Source of the DNA: Primulina eburnea
Lineage: Eukaryota > Streptophyta > Magnoliopsida > Lamiales > Gesneriaceae
Direction of reading: 5' to 3'
Assembly (NCBI RefSeq): GCF_022965805.1
Contig: NW_027331381.1
Coordinates: 62,001-126,000 of the forward strand
Length of the DNA: 64,000 nt
Part shown: positions 1 to 9,778 of the stretch, in pieces
How the letters are laid out: each line of letters starts with the position of its first letter
Numbering within the stretch: the stretch's first letter is position 1
Translations under genes and position numbers: made by a program
The notes under the pieces: model-generated
Database searches by the model: none
Seen by the model: only the letters and a program-made list of their open reading frames with translations
What the model was told of the DNA's origin: nothing

Positions 1-1518
1 CAACCCTCTACGTAAACTTTTGTCTCAGGTTTGATTAGGACCCAATAATGTGACGTCGTTCATCTTCACGTGCCAAGCCTTACCCATCGATTTTGAACCT
101 TAATGGACGGTCGCCATGAGTTCCCTCAATAATATGAGCCGAAATCATGGGAGTTCCACGTAGTTCACATCACCATGTCAATGGATGTCACAGCTTTCCG
201 GCACCCAAAGCTCCCCCAATAATATGAGCCGAGCCCCGAGTACGGGTAGCGTTCATCATGCACCCATTGTCGATGGAAGACAAGGAAATTATAAACAAAT
301 TTATAATTCCCCTTTTCGGGCTTGATATTAAATTTTGAATCTTATTCAAAATGAGGGTTTTTAATTTTGAAAGGTCTCATCATTAATTTTATTTTAAAAG
401 CTCGCCATGTTTGATCGTATGTTTGCCGGATTCATGCAACTTTGTTATTATCATAATAATAACGCACATACTCATTATTTATAACATATCATGCATATAT
501 TATAAACAGTAAACAAAACAAGGATGATCAATCGCCCTAATACTAACGGACCGTGTGAGCTAAACACGGGCCTAGGTCCAATCATAGGGAAATGCACGGG
601 ATGCAAATGCAACTATTACATAAGCTTCCAATATTTACATGTCTTCGATTTTTATAATCATCATGGCCACCATCTTCCAATCTTGATCATCCACTATACT
701 AATATTTACAAATAAATATCCATGGCAAATAGGGATACATCTCATGGGGTGGGAACGGGCCATAAACCAAGCCCACTTTATAAATTGATAATTATTACAA
801 TCATTCAACACAAAATATCCTAGCATACACCTAGCAAATTGGGCTTGGGCTTTTGATCATCCTTCATGCATAATATCACATATCATACACCATCAATTAA
901 TTATCACAATAATTAATTGATCCAATATTATATATCTTGATCCAATCACTAACCGCCACGATTATAAACTAAATTAACAAAGTATACAAACACCTTTGTC
1001 TACTTTCCAATTAATTTATTTATAACCGAATTTCTTATAAATCACAATTTACTATAAATAATTAAAGTCCAACTTCAATTATTTATTTTATGAGAAAAAT
1101 TTGCAACTTTTGTAATTTTAAACTTAAGGGCCCAAAAACTTATTTTTCACCAAAAACATTTTTGGCCTATTTAAAATTCACAAACATGTTAGCCATCCAA
1201 TGGCCCAACAACTCAAGGCCCATGACACTTTGATATTCCAAAACACTTTTGGAAACCCTAGTCGTCATCGCCGTCGCCGGATTCCGGCAACAAAAAAATT
1301 TTTTTTTTTAAAAAGAAGGGGCTGTTCGGGCAGCCCCTCTGGCTGCCCTTGCTGCCCGAAACGGGCAGCCCGAGCTGCCCGAAATGGGCAGCATCAAAAA
1401 TACCCCAAAAATCGGCCCTTGATTTGTTGTTTTGGTTGTCTCATGCGGTTAGAAATCGATCTCAACATAATATCTTGTATTTGCTACACAAAATCGTAAC
1501 CATAGCTCGGATACTACT
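1..1518 (-). mobile_element. Copia-I copy 0, untranslated leader (element runs off left edge)
   Basis: This is the reverse complement of the leader between the primer-binding site and gag in Copia-I copies 1 and 2; base 1 corresponds to about 8661 in copy 1. It holds the same G+C-rich GGGCAGC stem-loop block (about 1319-1393) and the same repeated CATATTATT motifs. No open gag lies inside the window because gag would be further left. Short ORFs here have no recognisable domain. The element continues beyond the window. Confidence 0.85.
1505..1516 (-). promoter_or_regulatory. Degenerate primer-binding site of Copia-I copy 0
   Basis: Read on the minus strand, this sits next to the LTR end where copies 1 and 2 have TGGTATCAGAGC, the complement of the initiator tRNA-Met 3' end. 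Here two of the twelve bases are changed. That suggests an older copy unable to prime efficiently. Confidence 0.6.
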
Positions 1519-3666
1519 TGAAAGGGGATCGGTTACGGTGACCGAAAGCGCAACGGAAGTTTAAAAAATTAAAATTTTCATGTAAATTTTCAGCCACCCC
1601 TCATTTCATGTAGCAAATACAAAAACACAACTATGTCATACATAGGGTGTAAGAAAATCGTTACCTATCAACCTCTTGAGGTTGATGATGGCTCCAACCA
1701 AGTTGTAAACAACTTGGCTCTTGAAAGGTAGAAACTATCTTCAAGCTTTCCAAGTTCTTGAATCTTTCCTTCAAATTAAGCCCACCACCAACTAGGTAGA
1801 TCCCCTCATATTTTGTACTAGAAAAATATGAGGATTTTTCAAAGAGAAGTGTATTTCTTCCTCAACACTTGAAGAAGAAAAGAAGAGAAAAATGGAGGAG
1901 AGAAGTGATGGAGAATTCGGCCATGTTGTCTTGGGAGTGAAGTGGGAAGACTTGTCTTGGTTTGTGAAAAAGTTGAAGCATAAAGTTGCATGCCATGCCT
2001 TGAGAACTCAAAAAGTAGTCTCCCAACCTTTCACCTCCCATGCATGCATATTATATGGTTTTTTAACAAATTAAAAACCATGGACTAAATTTAATTATCT
2101 CAAACATATTTGAGACTAATTAAACATTACTTGAATTTACCCAAGTCCCACTAGTTAAATAATTAATTTAAATTGAGCTCTACAAGACTCAATATGATTT
2201 AATTAATTCAACACTTGAATTAATTTAATTATTTGGACTCTACTAGGTCCACTAGTGTTTAAATAATTCAACACTTGAATTAATTTAATTTAGTCCATAA
2301 TAATGTTTATGAAAATCACAATTTTCAAATACATTATTCATTTGGCCAACTTTTAATTTAGAAACACTACCATAAATTAAAATTTACATTTCTCTCATAG
2401 AAGTCATACTTCTATTTTTCCTTTACGCTTATAAACTCATTTATAAGTCGTTCAACACATTGAACTAGTTTCTCCTTTATAGAAGTCATACTTCTAATTT
2501 TCCTTACGCTTATAAACTCTTTTATAAGCCGTTCAACACATTGAACTATTTTAACTTCTCAACGGGATCTAGAAAGCTAGTACTTGTGTGGCCCTCAATG
2601 GTTCATTGATACAACTAGCCGTGGGTTCACATCTCCATGTGATTCGGACTAAGCATGTCCTTATATGAGCATACCCCAATTGATCCATTCTTACTTATCA
2701 ACTCCTTGATAATAAGAACGTCAGAACTCAAGTCTGATAGTACCCAACCAATCATGTTAAACGCCTAGCAGCATCGCTTACATGATTCCCTAGGTATCAA
2801 ATGATAGTGCCTGCAAGAACCATTCAATTTTGGTTAGCGTACAGTACGGTCCCTTCAACTCATATATCCCGACCGATTCGACAACCATTGGTTTATCGAG
2901 AGTTGTCAATGAATCGATACTATGTGTCATGTCGTAGTTGCATCGATGGTGTAATCTATGAAACCCCTTTCATAATTACCACCATACTCTGGCCAGAGAT
3001 TTCAACCTACATACACATGATAACACATAGGATATCCATACCCGAAGGTAAGCGGTGAATCCCCGACTACAATGCATCGACTCCTATGTGTTTCGACAGA
3101 ACACCCAATCTTGCAACCTGATGACCCCATGAGAGTCGGTAAACAAGTCAAAGTGTAATTCTAGCACATAGAGTCTCAATGTTGTCCCGGGTCATAAGGA
3201 CTAATGGCGTACAACCATAAACTAGGACGTTTCCACTCGATAAGTGAGAACCACTTGGAAAGTCCTTTATTGGAGGGTTGTTCAGTGCACTCTACCAGGA
3301 GCACCTATCTGCATGCTCGGACATCAAAATGTCCCCTACCAATGAAACATGGTACTCACATCGCAGATACTAGTCTCTAACTCGAGCGGCCTATATCCTT
3401 CTTAGTGGCGGCTGAATCGACTAGGAACCGTTTAGAATATACAGTATTACAAATATGAGTTTAATGATACTCATCATATGCGCATCTCATATTCTTTCTA
3501 CTATTTGTATATTCAAAGGCTATATCTATGCAACTAGCATGGGTATACATATAAAGATGTGCCAAAATAATAATTTCAAATATTACTAAAATAAAGACTG
3601 CTTATACATAGAGGTTCATTGTGAACACTCGGCCAACACTTGGCTCGATGGGCACCTACTCTAACA
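1519..3666 (-). repeat. Copia-I LTR (5' LTR of copy 0)
   Basis: A 2148-bp LTR that begins TGTTAGAG and ends TTTCA on the minus strand. It aligns end to end with the 2156-bp LTRs at 4967 and 13524. It carries the duplicated palindrome cassette (about 2395-2550 on the plus strand) and the paired TTAATTCAA/TTGAATTAA inverted repeats. It abuts IN364 sequence at 3667, so copy 0 inserted into that array. The other LTR of this element is outside the window, so the TSD cannot be checked. Confidence 0.9.
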
Positions 3667-4564
3667 CCAGAATCAATAGTCCTAGGCATGCCACGCAACC
3701 TAACGACTTCTCTAAAGAACAAATCCGCAATGTTTGAAGCATCATCGGTTTTATGACAAGCTATAAAATGTGCCATCTTAGAGAATCTATCCACAACAAC
3801 GAAAATAGAATCCCTCCCCTTCTTAGTCTTAGGCAACCCCAAAATAAAGTCCATTGAAATGTCAATCCAAGTTCTTTTTAAGAATAGCACGCAAAAATGT
3901 TCCCAAAGTTTTAGTGAAACCTTCAGTTAGTCCATCCGTTTGAGGATGACAAGTAGTAGAAAACAACAACTTTGTGCCAAGTTTAGCCCATAAAGTATTC
4001 CAAAAGTAACTCAAGAATTTAACGGGTGACCAGAATCAATAGTCCAAGGCATGCCACGCAACCTAACGACTTCTCTGAAGAACAAATCTGCAATGTTTGA
4101 AGCATCATCGGTTTTATGACAAGCTATAAAATGTGCCATCTTAGAGAATCTATCCACAACAACGAAAATAGAATCCCTCCCCTTCTTAGTCCTAGGTAAC
4201 CCCAAAATAAAGTCCATAGAAATGTCAATCCAAGTTCTTTTTAAGAATAGCACGCAAAAGTGTTCCCAAAGTTCTATCGACAACTTCAGTTTGTCCATCC
4301 GTTTGAGGATGACAAGTAGTAGAAAACAACAATTTTGTGCCAAGTTTAGCCCATAAAGTATTGCAAAAGTAACTCAAGAATTTAACATCGCGACCAGAAT
4401 CAATAGTCCTAGGCATGCCATGCAACCTAACGACTTCTCTAAAGAACAAATCCGCAATGTTTGAAGCATCATCGGTTTTATGACAAGCTATAAAATGTGC
4501 CATCTTAGAGAATCTATCCACAACAACAAAAATAGAATCCATTCCCATTCTTAGTCCTAGGCAT
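3667..4564 (-). repeat. IN364 integrase-derived repeat, minus-oriented fragment (about 2.5 units)
   Basis: Minus-strand translation gives repeated pieces of a Ty3/gypsy integrase core: [23 protein letters not shown] and DGQTEVV. Three partial units lie in tandem, with frame breaks between them. These are more diverged than the main array at 15680 (for example RTIDSG instead of RTIVSG) and point the opposite way. The fragment is bounded by Copia-I copy 0 on the left and by a Gypsy-A LTR start on the right. Confidence 0.85.
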
Positions 4565-4966
4565 TGTAATAGCCGAGCCCGGTGTACGGTACGGTCTAAG
4601 CTTTTCTTGTTATTTGGGTTATGTGATTAGATGTTTAGAGTTGTGTTTTGGGCCAAAGTATTATTGATTATTATTGTCTTGAGGTATTAGTTGTTGGTTG
4701 TTCGTTTCAGTGTTTCGGATCGATTTTAGTTGGTTGAGTGGTGTTCTTTGCCGTGACCATAGTGCACCCGCGGTCGACTGTTCAAGATTTTATGTTTGTA
4801 AGCCGTGGCAGGACCGCACCTGCGGTAGTGCAAGGACCGCACCCACGGTGATGACCGCACCCGTGGTGATGACCGCACCCACGGTGAGGACCGCACCCAC
4901 GGTGATGACCGCACCTGTGGTAGTGCAAGGACCGCACCCGCGGTGTCTGCAGGACCGCACCCGCGG
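4565..4966 (+). repeat. Gypsy-A LTR, first 402 bp (copy left of the gap)
   Basis: Begins TGTAATAGCC and matches the first part of the Gypsy-A 3' LTR at 62668. It is cut at 4966 by Copia-I copy 1, within an ACCGCACCCGCGG unit. From about 4768 to 4966 it carries a run of degenerate GACCGCACCCGCGGTGATG-like units. The rest of this Gypsy-A LTR is not found on the far side of Copia-I copy 1, unlike the arrangement at 28514-38754. Confidence 0.85.
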
Positions 4967-6088
4967 TGTTAGAGTAGGTGCCCGTCGAGCCAAGTGTTGG
5001 CCGAGTGTTCACAATGAAACTCTATGTATAAGCAGTCTTTATTTTAATAATATTTGAAATTATTATTTTGGCAAATCTTTATCTGTATACCCATGCTAGT
5101 TGCATAGATAAAGCCCTTGAATATACAAATAGTAGAAAGAATATGAGATGCTCATATGATTAGTATCATGAAACTCATATTTGTAATACTGTATATTCTA
5201 AACGGTTCCTAGTCGATTCAGCCGCCACTAAGAAGGATATAGGCCGCTCGAGTTAGAGACTAGTATCTGCGATGTGAGTACCATGTTTCATTGGTAGGGG
5301 ACATTGTGATGTCCGAACATGCAGATAGGTGCTCCTTGTAGAGTGCACTGAACAACCCTCCGTAAAAGGACTTTCCAAGTGGTTCTCACTTATCGAGTGG
5401 AAAAGTCCTGGTTTATGGTTGTACAGAATTAGTCCTTATGACCCGGGACAACATTGAGACTCTATGTGCTAGAATTACACTTTGACTTGTTTACCGACTC
5501 TCATGGGGTCATCAGGTGGCAAGGTTGGGTGTTCTGTCGAAACACATAGGAGTCGATGCATTGTAGTCGGGGATTCACCGCTTACCTTCAGGTATGGATA
5601 TCCTATGTGTTATCATGTGTATGTAGGTTGAAATCTCTGGCCAGAGTATGGTTGTAATTATGAAAGGGGTTTCATAGATTACACCATTGATGCAACTACA
5701 ACATGACACATAGTATCGATTCATTGACAACTCTCGATAAACCAATGGTTGTCGAATCGGTCGGGATATATGAGTTGAAGGGACCGTACTGTACGCTAAC
5801 CATAATTGAATGGTTCTTGCAGGCACTATCATTTGATACCTAGGGAATCATGTAAGCGATGCTGCTAGGCGTTTAACATGATTGGTTGGGTACTATCAGA
5901 CTTGAGTTCTGACGTTCTTATTATCAAGGTGTTGATAAATAAGAATGGAGCAATTGGGGTATGCTCGTATAAGGACATGTTTAGTCCGAATCACATGGTG
6001 ATGTGAACCCACGGCTAGTTGTATCAATGAACCATTGAGGGCCACACAAGTACTAGCTTTCTAGATTCCGTTGAGAAGTAAAAAAATA

Positions 6089-6238
6089 GTTCAATGTGTT
6101 GAACGGCTTATAAAGGAGTTTATAAGCGTAAGGAAAATTAGAAGTATGACTTCTATAATGGAGAAAATAGTTCAAAGTGTTGAACGACTTATAAATGAGT
6201 TTATAAGTGTAAGAAAAAAAATAGAAGTATGACTTCTA
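6089..6238 (+). repeat. Duplicated palindrome cassette in the Copia-I LTR
   Basis: Three short perfect inverted repeats occur in fixed order and then again. First set: GTTCAA-TGTG-TTGAAC (6089-6104), CTTATAAA-GGAG-TTTATAAG (6107-6126), TAGAAGT-ATG-ACTTCTA (6139-6155). Second set: 6170-6185, 6188-6207 and 6222-6238. The arms are identical in both sets; only the 3-4 base loops and spacers change. The same cassette is present in the Copia-I LTRs inspected here. Confidence 0.9.
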
Positions 6239-6349
6239 TGAGAGAAATGTAAATTTTGATTTATGGAAGTGTTCCTAAATTAAAATTTGGCCAAGTGAAT
6301 AATGTAATTGAAAATTGTGATTTTCATAAACATTATTATGGACTAAATA

Positions 6350-6434
6350 AATTAATTCAAGTGTTGAATTAATTAAACACTAGTGGACCTAGTAGAGTCC
6401 AAATAATTAAATTAATTCAAGTGTTGAATTAATT
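6350..6434 (+). repeat. Paired 25-bp inverted repeats in the Copia-I LTR
   Basis: AATTAATTCAA-GTG-TTGAATTAATT occurs at 6350-6374 and again at 6410-6434, 60 bp apart, with 11-bp arms and a 3-base centre. A further perfect inverted repeat, TCTCAAA-TATG-TTTGAGA, follows at 6519-6536. All are preserved in the other Copia-I LTRs. Confidence 0.88.
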
Positions 6435-6582
6435 AAATAATATTGAGTCTTGTAGAGCTCAATTAAAATAATTATTTAACTAGTGGGACTTGGGTAAATT
6501 CAAGTAATGTTTAATTAGTCTCAAATATGTTTGAGATAATTAAATTTAGTCCAAGGTTTTTAATTTGATTAAAAAACCATAT

Positions 6583-6589
6583 TATATAA
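6583..6589 (+). promoter_or_regulatory. Candidate TATA box of the Copia-I LTR
   Basis: TATATAA lies downstream of the palindrome-rich interval, about 540 bp before the LTR end. It is preserved in the other plus-strand copies. Position and sequence fit a U3 promoter, but the transcription start is not visible. Confidence 0.45.
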
Positions 6590-7124
6590 TATGCATGCAT
6601 GGGAGGTCAAGAGTTGGAGACTAATTTTTGGGATATCAAGGCATGGCATGCAAAAAGGTGTTTTTGCTTTTTGCTTTTTGGACATCCAAGACTAGTCTTC
6701 CTTCCCCATTCTAGCAATGCACTTGGCCGAAACTTCTTGCATATTCTCTCCATATTTTTTTTTCCTTTTGTGTTCTTCAATTTGTTGGAGAAAACACACA
6801 CTTCTCTTTGAAAAATCCTCATGTTTTTCTAGTGCAAAATATGAGGGGATCTACCTAGTTAGTGGTGGGCCTAATTTTGAAGGAAAGGAAGGAAAGCTTG
6901 TAGATCTTCTTTCATTCAAGAGCTAAGGTTTTTAAATCTTAGTTGGAGACATACATCAACCTCAAGAGGTTGATAGGTACACTTTCTTACACCCTATGAA
7001 TGTCATTTTGTGTGTTTTTGTATTTGTTGCACAAGGAAATGGGGTGGCCGAAATTTTAAGCTAAAAATTTTAGATTTCAAACTTCCGTTGCGCTTCCGGC
7101 CACCGTAATCGGTCCGCTTTCAAG

Positions 7125-7136
7125 TGGTATCAGAGC
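7125..7136 (+). promoter_or_regulatory. Primer-binding site (initiator tRNA-Met type), Copia-I copy 1
   Basis: TGGTATCAGAGC starts two bases after the CA end of the 5' LTR. This is the standard plant LTR-retrotransposon site complementary to the 3' end of initiator tRNA-Met. Confidence 0.93.
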
Positions 7137-8914
7137 TATGGTTACGTTTTTGTGTAGCAAATACAATATATATTATGTTGAGATCGATTTCTAACCGCAT
7201 GAGTGTGTTTTTGCAACAAATCGAGGGCCGTTTTTGGGGAAAAATTCGGGCAGCAAGTTGCTGCCCGTGTCGGGCAGCTCGGGCTGCCCGTTTCGGGCAG
7301 CTAGGGCAGCCCCCCGAACAGCCCCATCATTTTAAATAAAAAAAATTTTTTTGGTAAGTTGGCCGGAATCCGGCGACGGAGCTCCGGCGACGGCGATGAC
7401 GACTAGGGTTTCCAAAAGTGTTTGGATTATCAAAGTGTCATGGGCCTTGAGTTGTTGGGCCATTGGATGGCTAACATGTTTGTGAATTTTAAATGGGCCG
7501 AAAATGTTTTTGGTGAAAAATGATTTTTGGGCCCTTAAGTTTAAAATTACAAAAGTTGCAAATATTTTCTCATGAAATAAATAATTTAAGTTGGACTTTG
7601 ATTATTTATAGTAAATTGTGATTTACAAGAAATTCGGTTATAAATAAATTAATTTGAAAGTAGACAAAGGTGTTTGTATACTTTGTTAATTTAGTTTATA
7701 ATCGTGACGGTTAGTGATTGGATCAAGATATATAATATTGGATCAATTAATTATTGTGATAATTAATTGATGGTGTATGATATGTGATATTATGCATGAA
7801 GGATGATCAAAAGCCCAAGCCCAATTTGCTAGGTGTATGCTAGGATATTTTGTGTTGAATGATTGTAATAATTATCAATTTATCAAGTGGGCTTGGTTTA
7901 TGGCCCGTTCCCACCCCATGAGATGTATCCCTATTTGCCATGGATATTTATTTGAAAATATTAGTATAGTGGATGATCAAGATTGGAAGATGGTGGCCAT
8001 GATGATTATGAAGATCGAAGACATGTAAATATTGGAAGCTTATGTAAATGTTGCATTTGCATCCCGTGCATTTACCCTAGGATTGGACCTAGGTCCGTGT
8101 TTAGCTCACACGGACCGTTAGTATTGGGGCGATTGATCATCCTTGTTTGTTTACTGTTTATAATATATGCATGATATGTTACAAATAATGAGTATGTGCG
8201 TTATTATTATGATAATAACAAAGTTGCATGAATCCGGCAAACATACGATCAAACATGGCGAGCTTTTAAAATAAAATTAATGATGAGACCTTTCAAAATT
8301 AAAATCCCTCATTTTGAATAAGATTCAAAATTAATATCAAGCCCGAAAAGGGGAATTATAAATTTGTTTATAATTTCCTTGTCTTCCATCGACAATGGGT
8401 GCATGATGAACGCTACCCGTACTCGGGGCTCGGCTCATATTATTGGGGGAGCCCTGGGTGCCGGAAAGCTGTGACATCTATTGACATGGTGATGTGAACT
8501 ACGTGGAACTCCCATGATTTCGGCTCATATTATTCAGGGAACTCATGGCGACCGTCCATTAAGGTTCAACATCGATGGGTTAGGCTTGACACGTAAAGAT
8601 GAACGACGTCATATTATTGGGTCCTAATCAAACGTGAGACAAAAGTTTACGTAGAGGGTTGCATTGTGATGCAATTGGAAACTACCTTTTAGGAATTGTG
8701 ATTGGCTGATATTATTCGGGATCATAATTCGCTAATTGGACCTTACGTACCTACTGAGGAAAGGGGTTTCCCGTTTTCACTAGAGGGTAGTGAAAGATGT
8801 CAAAACAGTGGGAGTAAATATTTATGAAGTAAAAGTCCATACTTTATATCTTACCAAATATATTAAATAGTCATCAACATTTATCTGTTTTACTTTTCAG
8901 TACAAATTTTGACA
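7137..8914 (+). other. Copia-I copy 1 leader, untranslated (1.78 kb)
   Basis: An unusually long stretch between the PBS and gag with no credible coding sequence. It holds the GGGCAGC stem-loop block at 7247-7314. Between 8431 and 8720 it holds four copies of a motif built on CATATTATT or GATATTATT followed by a G-rich run (8431, 8521, about 8610, about 8705). The rest is A+T-rich and featureless to my eye. Confidence 0.8.
7247..7314 (+). repeat. G+C-rich tandem stem-loops in the Copia-I leader
   Basis: CGGGCAGCAA-G-TTGCTGCCCG (7247-7267) and CGGGCAGC-TCGG-GCTGCCCG (7271-7290) are perfect inverted repeats. A third, imperfect GGGCAGC/GGCAGCCC pair follows at 7294-7314. Copies 0 and 2 have the same block. 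Location in the leader, just past the PBS, is where retroelement RNAs often carry dimerisation or packaging structures. That role is inference. Confidence 0.8.
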
Positions 8915-9775
8915 ATGTCTTCGATTCGCAATCCGATATCTGCAATACTCGACAAACACATGTTAACCGGACCTAATTACCTCACTTGGCTAAGAAACCT
9001 AAAAATAGTCTTGAATTCGGAAAGGGTAGCATATACACTGACTGAGTCGCCCCCTGTTGAGGCTCCGACTCACTGCAATCCTGAGGAATTGCAGGCTTAC
9101 AAGGAATGGTGTGACCATGACTTGATAGCCAGGTGTTATATGCTGACTTCTATGAATGATGAGCTGCAGAGGCGTTTTGAGGGTGCAAAGAGTGCTGCTG
9201 ACATTCATTTGCATCTCAAAGAGCTCTTTGGTGAGCAAACACGACCACTAAGGCATGCTACCGTCAAGGAGCTGATCACTTTGCGCATGCGAGATGGGGC
9301 CTCGGTCCATGAGCATGGCCTAAAGGTGATCGGGCTCGTGGACAAGCTCGTTGGCATGGATCTGATCTTGCCTTCGGAGTTGACCACCGACGTGTTGCTG
9401 TTATCGCTGCCTAGCTCATTTGATCCTTTTGTGGTGAACTTCAACATGAACAAAATGGAACCGACCCTTGAGGAGTTGGTGAACATGCTTGTTACGTTTG
9501 AATCCACCATCAAGAAAGAGAAGTTGGTCCTTTATGTGGGTTCTTCATCTGGTACGAAGATTGATCCACATGGGAATGGAAAGAAGCGTTCTTTCCAACA
9601 TCCCAAGAAGAACGTGCCCTCGTTGAGGCAATCTCCGAATCCCGTTGAGGCAGCCAGACCAGTTAAGGCTGACAAGACTGATGATGTATGTCATCACTGC
9701 AAGAAGCCTGGACATTGGAGGCGTAATTGCAAAGAATATCTTGCCCAGAAAAGTTCTGGAAATGGTATGTTCTAA
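8915..9775 (+). CDS. gag: Copia-I copy 1 Gag
   Basis: An uninterrupted 286-codon ORF from the ATG at 8915 (MSSIRNPIS). An in-frame TTG six bases upstream is not needed as a start. The N-terminal part (PNYLTWLRNLKIVLNSE and the following helical region) has the look of plant Copia Gag/UBN2 domains, which form the virus-like particle. A CX2CX4HX4C zinc knuckle (CHHCKKPGHWRRNC) near the C-terminus would bind element RNA. The ORF stops just before the degenerate protease. Copy 2 has a stop codon at the position where this copy reads GAG (about 9233), so only copy 1 has an open gag. Whether it is expressed cannot be told. Confidence 0.88.
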   Translation: MSSIRNPISAILDKHMLTGPNYLTWLRNLKIVLNSERVAYTLTESPPVEAPTHCNPEELQAYKEWCDHDLIARCYMLTSMNDELQRRFEGAKSAADIHLHLKELFGEQTRPLRHATVKELITLRMRDGASVHEHGLKVIGLVDKLVGMDLILPSELTTDVLLLSLPSSFDPFVVNFNMNKMEPTLEELVNMLVTFESTIKKEKLVLYVGSSSGTKIDPHGNGKKRSFQHPKKNVPSLRQSPNPVEAARPVKADKTDDVCHHCKKPGHWRRNCKEYLAQKSSGNGMF

Positions 9776-9778
9776 ATT

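Larger units (their letters stand above)
4967..7122 (+). repeat. Copia-I copy 1, 5' LTR
   Basis: 2156 bp with TG...CA ends, matching the 3' LTR at 13524 with scattered substitutions (for example GTAATCGG versus GTAACCGG near the end). The first kilobase is unremarkable in coding terms. The 6089-6536 interval is packed with short perfect inverted repeats. Conserved small ORFs on the minus strand (for example 5575-5832) recur in every LTR only because the LTR is copied. Confidence 0.93.

Noticed and set aside
4726..5012. Three overlapping minus-strand ORFs with GCG/HRGCG repeats
   Set aside because: They are translations of the ACCGCACCCGCGGT minisatellite in the Gypsy-A LTR and vary with unit number, so they are not protein genes.
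5575..5832. 85-codon minus-strand ORF conserved at 5575, 14132, 29549 and 36728, and on the plus strand at 2801
   Set aside because: It lies inside the Copia-I LTR and recurs because the LTR is copied. It has no recognisable domain and is shortened or altered in some copies.
6599..6926. Two overlapping plus-strand ORFs of about 70 codons near the Copia-I TATA box
   Set aside because: They are low-complexity F/S/L-rich translations of LTR sequence, present in every LTR copy and without domain support.
7125..7136. tRNA-Met-like sequence as a tRNA gene
   Set aside because: It is only the 12-base complement of the tRNA 3' end used as a primer-binding site; no tRNA fold surrounds it.
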